From contig JAAZPS010000113.1 of the NCBI GenBank assembly GCA_012797095.1, positions 1 to 26,132 of the forward strand: a DNA stretch of 26,132 bases, written 5' to 3'. Below, piece after piece: positions 14,919-22,320 of the stretch. The notes under the pieces were generated by a model. That model had not been told where the DNA came from. It did no database searches and saw only the letters and a program-made list of their open reading frames with translations. Both the position numbers and the translations under genes were made by a program. The DNA comes from Bacillota bacterium. GTDB taxonomy: Bacteria; Bacillota; Dethiobacteria; DTU022. Each line of letters starts with the position of its first letter. Within the stretch, counting starts at the first letter, position 1.

Positions 14919-15039
14919 ATCCCCAATCATCCTCCCGCAGACGGCGGGCGATCTCGCGCAGGTAGCTGATAAATATTCCCGACGGTGCGAGGATCAGGAC
15001 CGCTGCTGCCAGGTAGACTCCCAGATCCCAGCCGCTCAT
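14917..15039 (-). CDS. Small single-span protein, probable symporter accessory subunit
   Basis: A 40-residue protein starting MSGWDLGVYLAAAVLILAPS, with one transmembrane span (about residues 7-25) and then a charged amphipathic tail ending RRLREDDWG. The ATG at 15039 directly follows the TAG of the symporter gene with no gap. GGAGGAGG lies about 9 nt upstream inside the symporter gene, so translation is almost certainly coupled. Very small proteins in this position are annotated in other genomes as symporter small accessory proteins, and PanF symporters pair with the small YhdT. Assignment is by context, size and topology. The function is not established; stabilising or regulating the transporter is the obvious inference. 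Confidence 0.72.
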   Translation of the reverse strand: MSGWDLGVYLAAAVLILAPSGIFISYLREIARRLREDDWG

Positions 15040-16566
15040 CTAGAGCGCCTCCTCCGGCCCTGAATTTTTACCGCAGAGCATTCCGATCAGAAATGCCAGC
15101 AGGACAAAGGGCGGGATCAGGAAGATGCCGTATTCCTGCCAGAGCTCCACGGTGTGGCCGCAGAGATTGATCCGCAGGATCATGGTACCCCATTCTTCCG
15201 AAAAGAAACCCGCCGTGGTGATCAACAGATAGTAGAAGATCGTGCCGAAGAAACCGGTTGCCGCGGCCAGGCTGCCGCCAAGCTTGTTCTGCGGTAACTT
15301 TTTAAAGAAGACCGCGGTGTACAGGGGGATCAGAACGGTATTGATCAGGATGCTCGCCTGAAATACCCACACCCCCATGATCCGTTCAAAGTAGAACGAG
15401 AGCGCCACCGAGACCGCCGCCGAGATCAGGACCGCCCGTTTGGTGTAGATCATCAGCTTGTCCGGAGGGATCTCCGGCCTGAAAAGGGGCCGGTACAGAT
15501 CGTAGACCAGGTTTCCCGAGGAGACCAGGAAATAGGAGTCGGCCGTTGACATTGCCGCTGCAAGCACCCCGGCCAGGAAAAGACCGATCAGGCCGGGAGG
15601 CAGGTAGTGCGCTGCCAGTGCCAGAAGCGCCTGGTTGGCGTGGGGTTCACCGATCACGCCCAGACCGACCGCGGCAACAGCGGCCAGTCCGAGCATGCAG
15701 CAGGCAAATTCATAGGCTGTCCAGATGGGCGTGCTGATCAGCAGCGCCCGCCGGGCCTCCCGGGGCGAGCGGGAGGCGTAGATCCGCTGCATAAAGGCCG
15801 GCTCGCAGAGCACCGCCAGCGAGGTCAGGGCGTACGCGGCGATCACCCCGCCGGTAAGATAGCCCCCGGAAGGGGAGAAGTAATACCAGGGATCATCGCC
15901 CAGGTAGGCGGTCAGCCCTTCGTAGACGCCGCTGTAGCCCCCCAGATCATTCCAGCAGAAGATCAGGGCCAGTCCCAGGGAAAGTGCCATGATCGTGAAC
16001 TGGACCATATCGGTTACCGCCACTGCCCAGAGCCCCCCGGTATAGGTGTAGGCGACAACGATAACCGCAGCGATAAGCACGCCAAGCGAGAAAGGCACCT
16101 TGAAAAGAAGGGTGAAGATAAAACCGATCCCCATCATCTCCATGGTATTGATGGAGTAGAAAAAGGAGGAGCAGGCGGAGATGGCCTGGGCAAATTTGCC
16201 GTAGCGGCCGCCGATAAGATCGATAAAGGTGTTTCCTTCCAGTTCGCGAAACCGGGGTGCCAGGAATGCCATCAACAGGTAGAGTCCGGTATAGGGCAGG
16301 GCATAGGCAAAAAATCCGGTGACCCCTTCGAAAAAGCCGATCTCGGAGGTGCCGAAAAGCGTGTCCAGCCCGTAAAAGGTCGAGACCAGGGTGCCGATGA
16401 GCAAAGGCAGGGTCAGCCCCTTCGAAGCGAGGAAATAATCTTCAAAGGTGCGCTGTTTTTTTCGAAAGAAGAAACCGACGGCGATCATCGCCGAGAGATA
16501 GAATAGAACAATGGCCCAGTCAATCCAGGTCAAGGTGACGGCGATCGTGGCGGCCGCCTCTCCCAT
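15040..16566 (-). CDS. Sodium:solute symporter (SSS family)
   Basis: A 508-residue inner-membrane protein with roughly 12-13 hydrophobic spans, of the SSS/SLC5 family (PutP, PanF and relatives). Characteristic features are FEDYFLASKGLTLPLLIGTLVSTFYG near the first helices, YTYTGGLWAVAVTDMVQF in the sodium-site region, and GLFLAGVLAAAMSTADSYFLVSSGNLVYDLYR with the Ser-Thr pair that commonly helps bind Na+. The substrate cannot be told; proline, pantothenate, sugars and carboxylates are all carried by relatives. The ATG at 16566 follows AGGAAG. It is transcribed against the surrounding backbone and followed with no gap by the 40-residue protein. It sits where yqeY is usual, so it is likely an insertion into the conserved order. 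Confidence 0.9.
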   Translation of the reverse strand: MGEAAATIAVTLTWIDWAIVLFYLSAMIAVGFFFRKKQRTFEDYFLASKGLTLPLLIGTLVSTFYGLDTLFGTSEIGFFEGVTGFFAYALPYTGLYLLMAFLAPRFRELEGNTFIDLIGGRYGKFAQAISACSSFFYSINTMEMMGIGFIFTLLFKVPFSLGVLIAAVIVVAYTYTGGLWAVAVTDMVQFTIMALSLGLALIFCWNDLGGYSGVYEGLTAYLGDDPWYYFSPSGGYLTGGVIAAYALTSLAVLCEPAFMQRIYASRSPREARRALLISTPIWTAYEFACCMLGLAAVAAVGLGVIGEPHANQALLALAAHYLPPGLIGLFLAGVLAAAMSTADSYFLVSSGNLVYDLYRPLFRPEIPPDKLMIYTKRAVLISAAVSVALSFYFERIMGVWVFQASILINTVLIPLYTAVFFKKLPQNKLGGSLAAATGFFGTIFYYLLITTAGFFSEEWGTMILRINLCGHTVELWQEYGIFLIPPFVLLAFLIGMLCGKNSGPEEAL

Positions 16567-16625
16567 CTTCCTGCCCCCTTTTCGGGCCGGCCTGAAGAAC
16601 CGAGCCCGCGAAAATATCGCTTTCC

Positions 16626-16654
16626 ATTATACTATAAAAATTTTGGGGCGGGGA
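16626..16654 (-). promoter_or_regulatory. Weak promoter candidate for the symporter gene
   Basis: On the minus strand TATAAT (16631 down to 16626) is a perfect -10 in an AT-rich patch about 60 nt upstream of the symporter ATG. The -35 region 17 nt further upstream is GC-rich and shows no match. Confidence 0.4.
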
Positions 16655-16689
16655 TCTATTTTTATTCCTTCAGGCGGCGAAGCGGGCGG

Positions 16690-16710
16690 GAGCACCCTGT
16701 CACCGTGCTC
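16690..16710. repeat. Inverted repeat upstream of the yqfC promoter
   Basis: GAGCAC (16690-16695) and GTGCTC (16705-16710) form a 6-bp perfect dyad with a 9-nt loop, flanked by G-rich and C-rich sequence that can extend the pairing. It lies between the divergent symporter and yqfC genes. It could be an operator, but there is no independent support. Confidence 0.35.
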
Positions 16711-16722
16711 TGCCCCCGGCCG

Positions 16723-16752
16723 GTCTTATTTGAGGGCACCGGCGCATAAACC
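16723..16752 (+). promoter_or_regulatory. Sigma-E-like sporulation promoter of yqfC-yqfD
   Basis: GTCTTATT (16723-16730) matches 7 of 8 positions of the sigma-E -35 (GTCATATT). After a 14-nt spacer comes CATAAACC (16745-16752), which shares CATA and one more base with CATACANT. The start would be near 16758, just before the ribosome binding site at 16770. B. subtilis yqfC and yqfD are mother-cell genes under sigma-E, which supports the call. Confidence 0.5.
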
Positions 16753-16777
16753 TAAACAAAAAGATCTTTGGAGGGGG

Positions 16778-17071
16778 ATGCCCGGATTGTTGCAGAGAAG
16801 GAAAAAGGGAAGTTTCAAGGAGATCATCGCTGATTTTTTTGAGCTGCCCCAGGAGATCATCCTCGATCTGCCCCGCGTGACCCAGGTGGGCAATGTGCAG
16901 CTCTACATTGAGAATCACCGCGGCGTCATCGCTTACGATGAAAACGAGATCCGCCTCTCGGTGAAAAACGGCGAGATCATCATCCGGGGGGAAAAGATGC
17001 AGATCAAGAACCTGCTTGAAGAGGAGCTTCTGATCAAAGGGGTAATCGGCAGCCTGACCTATGAAGGGTAG
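16778..17071 (+). CDS. yqfC: Sporulation protein YqfC
   Basis: A 97-residue protein of the YqfC family, found in endospore formers next to yqfD. The family core is visible as ELPQEIILDLPRVTQVGNVQLYIENHRGV, then YDENEIRLSVKNGEIIIRG and a C-terminal LLEEELLIKGVIGSLTYE. The biochemical role is unknown. In B. subtilis it is expressed in the mother cell. ATG 16778 is only 3 nt after GGAGGGGG; TTG 16787 would have better spacing and lose three residues. Frames open further upstream run through the intergenic region and are not credible. It is 23 nt before yqfD. Confidence 0.88.
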   Translation: MPGLLQRRKKGSFKEIIADFFELPQEIILDLPRVTQVGNVQLYIENHRGVIAYDENEIRLSVKNGEIIIRGEKMQIKNLLEEELLIKGVIGSLTYEG

Positions 17072-17094
17072 CTGCCGCATAGGAGGGTAGGCCG

Positions 17095-18294
17095 GTGTTT
17101 ATAATAAGATGGTGGCGGTTTATTCGCGGTTTTGTGGTCGTCTCCCTGGAGGGGCGGGGTATTGAACGGCTGATCAACCTGGCAATATCGCGGGGGATCG
17201 CTTTCTGGGATCTGCACAAGCAGAAAGAGAGGGCCCGCCTTTCCCTGCCCCTGAGCTCCTTCCGGGCGCTGCGTCCCCTGATCAGGCAGACGCACTGCCG
17301 CCTGCGTATCGAGCGGAAGGTGGGTCTGCCCTTCCTTAAATATCGTTTGCGCCGCCGCTGGGGGCTGGCTGCAGGGGCGGTGATCTTTGTAGCCGCTCTT
17401 TACCTGGCGACATCCTTTGTCTGGTCCATCAGGGTCAGCGGGGCCGACCGTCTGGAAGAGGAAGAGATCCTCTCCCTTGTTGGTGAGCTCGGAGTTCGTC
17501 CCGGGGTCTGGAAAAGGAAACTCGACCTCGGCGAGCTGGCGGAGGAGCTGCCCCGCCGCAACAGCGCCATCGCCTGGGCCGGACTGCGGCTCCGCGGGAT
17601 CTTGCTCGAGATCGAGATCGTGGAGCATCTGGCGGGAACGGAGATCGACAATCGCCCCGCCGATCTGATCGCGGCCCGGGACGGGCTGATCGAGCGGATC
17701 GTGGTGATCGAGGGGCGGGCTGCGGTAAAGGTGGGTGATACCGTCTCCCGGGGCGATCTCCTCATCGAGGGGCTCACCAGCCTGGAGGAGGGTATTCTGG
17801 CTCCGGAAGAGCTGCCCCCCCCACAGGAGGTGCGCGCCCGTGGTCAGGTGGAAGCGCGGGTCTGGTACGAGGCCCGGGAAGCGCTTGAGCTGGAGAAGAG
17901 CACCGGGGTATTGACCGGTCGTTCCCGCAAAAGTGCCCATCTGCGGTTGCAGAGCGGCTCGCGGCGGTTGTGGGGGCCGGCGGAAGATCCGTACCGGAAT
18001 GCCAGGAAGAAGAGCCGGGTTTTGAAATGGAGCTGGAGGAATCTTCACCTACCTGTCGAAATAGAGATTATTACCTATCATGAGCTGCGGGTTGAGCAGC
18101 AGAGGGTGCCTTACGATGAAGCGCTGCACCTGGCCCGGGAGAAGGCCGTGCAGGCGCTGCAGGCGCAGCTCTCCGGCGAGATCGAGCGGGAGCAGCTCTT
18201 TTTCGAGGAGTACACGGACAAAGGGGCGGGATGGATCCGGGCCGTTGCCGAAATCAGGGAAGAGATCAGCATGGTGAGGCTGCGCCGGCCCTGA
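17095..18294 (+). CDS. yqfD: Sporulation protein YqfD
   Basis: A 399-residue membrane-anchored protein of the YqfD family. A basic N-terminal part (residues 1-88) precedes one hydrophobic segment (GLAAGAVIFVAALYLATSFVWSI, about 90-112). Next come a FtsQ/POTRA-like stretch (IRVSGADRLEEEEIL) and a large extracytoplasmic domain with VKVGDTVSRGDLLIEG. YqfD is required for normal sporulation in B. subtilis but its activity is unknown. GTG 17095 follows AGGAGGG by 7 nt. It ends 25 nt before phoH. A sigma-E-like promoter lies upstream of yqfC; phoH and later genes probably have further vegetative promoters not visible to me. Confidence 0.9.
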   Translation: MFIIRWWRFIRGFVVVSLEGRGIERLINLAISRGIAFWDLHKQKERARLSLPLSSFRALRPLIRQTHCRLRIERKVGLPFLKYRLRRRWGLAAGAVIFVAALYLATSFVWSIRVSGADRLEEEEILSLVGELGVRPGVWKRKLDLGELAEELPRRNSAIAWAGLRLRGILLEIEIVEHLAGTEIDNRPADLIAARDGLIERIVVIEGRAAVKVGDTVSRGDLLIEGLTSLEEGILAPEELPPPQEVRARGQVEARVWYEAREALELEKSTGVLTGRSRKSAHLRLQSGSRRLWGPAEDPYRNARKKSRVLKWSWRNLHLPVEIEIITYHELRVEQQRVPYDEALHLAREKAVQALQAQLSGEIEREQLFFEEYTDKGAGWIRAVAEIREEISMVRLRRP

Positions 18295-18319
18295 CCCGAC
18301 CCGGAGGAGGTGGGGTTTA

Positions 18320-19300
18320 TTGGCGGAAAAAACCGTCAGTCGCGCAGTTTTACTCGAAAGCAGCGAGGAGTCGCTGCAGCTGTTCGGCAAACGCGATCGC
18401 TATTTCACCCTGATCGAGGACAACTTCGAGGTTCACCTGCTGCCGCGGGGCTTTGAGCTGCTTATCGAGGGCCCCGAGGAGGAGGTGGAGCCGCTATACC
18501 AGATGTTTCAGGAGCTGCTGCGCAGTGTTCGCCGGGGCCATTTTTTGAGCAGCCGGGAATTTGAATATGCCTTGAAGTTGACCCGCGAGGGCAAGGTCAA
18601 GCTGCTACGCGAGCTTTTCAGCGAACTGCTCCTGGTTACCCCCCGGGGAAAACAGATCCGCCCGAAAACGATCGGGCAGAAACGTTATCTTGAAGCGATG
18701 CGCCGTCAGGATATCGTTCTCTGCATCGGTCCGGCGGGTACCGGCAAGACCTATCTGGCCCTGGCCATGGCCATCGATGCGCTGAAGAAGAAGCAGGTCC
18801 AGCGGCTCATCCTGGCCCGCCCGGCGGTCGAGGCCGGGGAACATCTCGGGTTTCTGCCGGGCGATTTTCAGGAAAAAGTCGATCCCTATCTCAGGCCGGT
18901 CTACGACGGGCTCTACGATCTTCTGGGGGTGGAGCTCTTCCAAAAATACCGGGAAAGAGGTATAATCGAGGTGGCGCCCCTGGCATATATGCGGGGGCGT
19001 ACGCTTGATGACTCCTTTGTCATCCTTGACGAGGGACAGAACTCCACCTCCGAGCAGATGAAGATGTTTCTCACCCGTCTCGGATTCGGTTCGCAGGCAG
19101 TGGTTACCGGTGATATCACCCAGATCGATCTGCCACGGGAAAGGGAGTCTGGTCTGGCCGAGGCTCCGCGAATCCTGGGCCGGGTCGAGGGGATCGCCCT
19201 GGTCTACCTTACTGAAAAAGATGTGGTCAGGCATCCGCTGGTGCAGAACATTATCAAGGCCTACGAGGCCTACGAATCTGGCAGGGAGAGCGATCAATGA
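18320..19300 (+). CDS. phoH: PhoH-family ATPase
   Basis: A 326-residue PhoH/PhoL protein. Walker A is GPAGTGKT (137-144) and Walker B is VILDEGQN (234-241). ARPAVEAGEHLGFLPGDFQEKVDPYLRP and GRTLDDSF lie between them, as in the family. The N-terminal third carries a KH-like segment. The family is predicted to be an ATP-dependent RNA-binding or helicase-like protein; the YbeY partner encoded two genes on suggests rRNA metabolism, since phoH and ybeY are neighbours in most bacteria. TTG 18320 is the start, 9 nt after GGAGGAGG. Its stop overlaps the ATG of pgpH. Confidence 0.95.
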   Translation: MAEKTVSRAVLLESSEESLQLFGKRDRYFTLIEDNFEVHLLPRGFELLIEGPEEEVEPLYQMFQELLRSVRRGHFLSSREFEYALKLTREGKVKLLRELFSELLLVTPRGKQIRPKTIGQKRYLEAMRRQDIVLCIGPAGTGKTYLALAMAIDALKKKQVQRLILARPAVEAGEHLGFLPGDFQEKVDPYLRPVYDGLYDLLGVELFQKYRERGIIEVAPLAYMRGRTLDDSFVILDEGQNSTSEQMKMFLTRLGFGSQAVVTGDITQIDLPRERESGLAEAPRILGRVEGIALVYLTEKDVVRHPLVQNIIKAYEAYESGRESDQ

Positions 19301-21405
19301 AAGTGATCCCGAGGATCAAAGAATTTATCGAGGGCCGCTCACCGCTGCAGTGGGACCTGCGGGTCCAGAGAGTGGTGCTGGCTGCGGTGATCTATGCCGT
19401 GATCTACCTGCTCCTGATCATTGTATCCATCCCCGGCCGGGTCAATGTGGAGCTGAACCGGCCCAGCCCGAAGACGATCTACGCTCCCCGCGAGGCCATC
19501 GATGAATATACCACCGGGCAGTTGCGCCAGGCGGCTGCGGCGGCGGTGCCGGAGGTGTTTGATTACAATTCGGCAGTCGAGGAAGAGGCTCTTGCTGCGG
19601 TGGACGACTTCTTTGCCCGGGTGGCCGGAATCGGTGAAGACCGGGAACTTTCCCATGAAGAGAAAACGGAAGCCTTTCAGGCCCTTTTCGACACCGAGCT
19701 GCCCGCCTCGACGGCCGAGGCCCTTCACACCGAGAAGGTGATCATCCTCGACCTGCAGGACCGGCTCAAGGATGCCCTGAAAGAGGTCTTCGAGCAGGGG
19801 GTCAAGATAAATGGTGTGGAGACGGCGCGGAAACAGATCGATCATGAGATCGCCCTGTTTCCCTTTGACGCTCGGCTGAAGCAGGTTGCCGAAAAGCTGG
19901 CCGGCCCGTTGGTCAGGCCGAATATGATCGCCAACTACGAGGCCACCGCTGCCAATCAGGAGGCTGCCCGCCGGGCCGTTGATCCAGTGATCCTGCAGCG
20001 GGACACCCTTATCGTCAGCGAGGGAGAGCTGGTCAGCGAGAAGCAGATGGCCCAGCTGGAGAGTCTGGGGCTGCTCCGGGGTAAGCAGGCTGATTACGGT
20101 GGAATCATCGGACTCTTTTTGCTCCTGCTAATAGTCTTTGTCCTTGTGGCGGTCTACCTGGCCAGATTCGTGAAAACAGTCTACGACAGCCCCAAGATGC
20201 TGCTGCTGCTCGGACTGGTTGTCATTATCACCCTGCTGATCACGATCCTGGCGACCTATTTTTCCCCGTACTGGATCCCCGCAGCGATGGGGATAATTCT
20301 GGTTACGGTGATGTTCGGTTACCGTCTGGCGGTCCTGATAAACCTTGTTCTTGCCCTGCTGGTCGGTTTTGTTACCGGCGGCGAGATCAGCTATCTGCTC
20401 ATCGCCCTGACCGGGGGAATGGCTGCGATCTACGCTGTTTCCCGGGTGAGCCAGCGCGGCGATCTGGCCAAGGCCGGGCTTTACGTGGCCGGGACAAACG
20501 CGGTCACCATCCTGGCCCAGTTTCTATTCTGGGGCAGCCTCAGCCTGGAGACGGGGATCCTCAAGGAATTCGGCTATGCCTTAATCGCCGGGGTCGGCAG
20601 CGGCCTGTTATCCTCCATCATCGCCATCGGGATACTCCCGTACCTGGAGAGCGCCTTCGGTTTGACCACTGCGATCACCCTGCTGGAGCTCTCCAATCCC
20701 AATCATCCCCTGCTGCGCCGCCTTCAGACCACTGCGCCGGGGACCTACTACCACAGTATGATGGTCTGCAATCTGGCCGAAGCAGCAGCCGAAGCGGTGA
20801 ACGCAGATCCCCTGCTGACCAGGGTGGGTGCCTATTATCACGATATCGGCAAGATCAAGCGGCCATATTTCTTTAACGAGAATCAGCTCTCGGGGGAGAA
20901 TCCCCATGACAAGATCTCGCCCAACCTGAGTGCCATGATCATCCGGCTGCATATCAAGGATGGGGTCGAGCTGGCCCGCAAGTACCGCCTGCCCCTGGTG
21001 ATCGAGGATATTATCAGGCAGCATCACGGGACCGGCCTGATCGCCTACTTCTACCAGCAGGCGGTAGAGGGGAGCAATGAGGAGCAGGTCTTTGTCGACA
21101 AGTTCAGCTACGAGGGGCCGCTGCCCCAGACCAAGGAGGCGGCGATCATCATGCTCGCCGATGCCGTGGAAGCCGGCGCCCGCTCCCTGTCCAAGCCGGT
21201 CGGCCTCCGGGTGGAGGGGTTGATCCGGCGGATCATCAAGGATAAGCTCAACAGCGGCCAGATGGATGAATGCGATCTCACCCTGAAGGAACTCGATCAG
21301 ATCGGGGATACCTTTGCCCGGATCATGGCCGGGATCTATCATACCCGCGTGGAGTATCCGGAGAAGGATCTCCGGGCGGAGATCGAAAGGAGTGCTCTCC
21401 GGTGA
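19297..21405 (+). CDS. pgpH: 7TM-HD c-di-AMP phosphodiesterase, PgpH/YqfF type
   Basis: A 702-residue membrane protein that hydrolyses cyclic di-AMP in PgpH of Listeria and its relatives. An N-terminal span (VVLAAVIYAVIYLLLIIVSIP, about 24-44) is followed by a large extracellular 7TMR-HDED domain. A seven-helix block lies at about 268-455, and the cytoplasmic HD domain follows. The first HD histidine is His486 in YYHSMMV and the signature pair is His515-Asp516 in YYHDIGKIKRP. RQHHGTGLIAYFY and ADAVEAGARSL are further HD-domain landmarks. The gene overlaps phoH by ATGA and its TGA overlaps the GTG of the next gene, so translation of the three is probably coupled. Confidence 0.93.
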   Translation: MKVIPRIKEFIEGRSPLQWDLRVQRVVLAAVIYAVIYLLLIIVSIPGRVNVELNRPSPKTIYAPREAIDEYTTGQLRQAAAAAVPEVFDYNSAVEEEALAAVDDFFARVAGIGEDRELSHEEKTEAFQALFDTELPASTAEALHTEKVIILDLQDRLKDALKEVFEQGVKINGVETARKQIDHEIALFPFDARLKQVAEKLAGPLVRPNMIANYEATAANQEAARRAVDPVILQRDTLIVSEGELVSEKQMAQLESLGLLRGKQADYGGIIGLFLLLLIVFVLVAVYLARFVKTVYDSPKMLLLLGLVVIITLLITILATYFSPYWIPAAMGIILVTVMFGYRLAVLINLVLALLVGFVTGGEISYLLIALTGGMAAIYAVSRVSQRGDLAKAGLYVAGTNAVTILAQFLFWGSLSLETGILKEFGYALIAGVGSGLLSSIIAIGILPYLESAFGLTTAITLLELSNPNHPLLRRLQTTAPGTYYHSMMVCNLAEAAAEAVNADPLLTRVGAYYHDIGKIKRPYFFNENQLSGENPHDKISPNLSAMIIRLHIKDGVELARKYRLPLVIEDIIRQHHGTGLIAYFYQQAVEGSNEEQVFVDKFSYEGPLPQTKEAAIIMLADAVEAGARSLSKPVGLRVEGLIRRIIKDKLNSGQMDECDLTLKELDQIGDTFARIMAGIYHTRVEYPEKDLRAEIERSALR

Positions 21406-22259
21406 AGGTGATCGTCAATCAGCTTCACAGTGCCGGCGGGCCGTTGACGCGGGCCCTGCGCCGCAGGCTGACCGCGGCGGCGCGCCTGCTACCCGATGAG
21501 CACCGCTTTGCCGGCGGGGAGCTTGCCGTTATCCTTGCCGACGACCACTACCTGCAGAAGCTGAACCGGAGCTATCGCGGCCTTGACGCGCCGACCGATG
21601 TTCTCTCCTTCAGTATGCTCGAGGAGGGAGATTTCCCGGGGAGTGCGGCAGCAGAAGATAGACCGGTCCTGATCGGCGATATCTATATCTCGCTGGATCG
21701 GGCACATGAGCAGGCGGCGGCGGCAGGACGCTCCCTGGAGCAGGAGGTGCTGGCCCTGTCGATTCACGGCCTGCTGCACCTGTACGGGTTTGATCACAGC
21801 TGTGCGGCCACCGCGGAGAGAATGGAGCAAAAGGAGGCCGATCTGCTCAACCGGGTGCAGCGGATCTCCCCCGAGGAGAAGGTGATGGAGCGGTTGATCG
21901 GCAGTTTCCAGGATGCCTTCAACGGCCTTCATTATACCCTGACCACGCAGCGGAATATGGCGATCCATTTTGCCGCTGCTTCCCTGGTGATCATCTTCTC
22001 CTTCCTGCTCCGTCTGGAGCCGTGGGAATTCTTCCTGATCCTGACCGTCATATTTGCCGTGCTGATCGCCGAGATGATCAATACGGCGATCGAGAAGACC
22101 GTCGATCTGGTCACGCAGGAGCAGCGCAAACTGGCCCGCATTGCCAAGGATGTGGCTGCAGGGGCGGTTCTCCTGACCGCTTTTTATGCCGTACTGGCCG
22201 GAGGTTATATTTTTGGCCCCCGTTTATGGAAGGTTATACTGAAATTAATCCATTTTTAA
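21402..22259 (+). CDS. ybeY-dgkA: YbeY endoribonuclease fused to DgkA (undecaprenol/diacylglycerol kinase)
   Basis: A single 285-residue frame joins two proteins that are usually neighbours. Residues 1-155 are YbeY, a metal-dependent RNase for 16S rRNA 3' maturation and quality control. Its zinc site is HGLLHLYGFDH (His122, His126, His132), with LNRSYRGLDAPTDVLSFSM before it. Residues 163-275 are a DgkA/UdpK-type kinase with three hydrophobic helices and the signature AEMINTAIEKTVDL (Glu224, Asn227). I see no stop or frameshift at the join. GTG 21402 overlaps the pgpH stop as GTGA. ATG 21885 (residue 162) lies at the domain junction after GAGGAGAAGG, so a separate kinase could also be made. 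In Gram-positives this kinase phosphorylates undecaprenol. Confidence 0.92.
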   Translation: MKVIVNQLHSAGGPLTRALRRRLTAAARLLPDEHRFAGGELAVILADDHYLQKLNRSYRGLDAPTDVLSFSMLEEGDFPGSAAAEDRPVLIGDIYISLDRAHEQAAAAGRSLEQEVLALSIHGLLHLYGFDHSCAATAERMEQKEADLLNRVQRISPEEKVMERLIGSFQDAFNGLHYTLTTQRNMAIHFAAASLVIIFSFLLRLEPWEFFLILTVIFAVLIAEMINTAIEKTVDLVTQEQRKLARIAKDVAAGAVLLTAFYAVLAGGYIFGPRLWKVILKLIHF

Positions 22260-22320
22260 CAACTCTTCATAATTCCATAATAGGGTTTCTTCAGGTTCAC
22301 CTTTAATTAAGGTAATAATA

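Noticed and set aside
15607..16506. 299-codon plus-strand frame opposite the symporter
   Set aside because: The minus strand encodes an unmistakable SSS transporter; the plus frame is Gly/Gln/Lys-rich without domain features.
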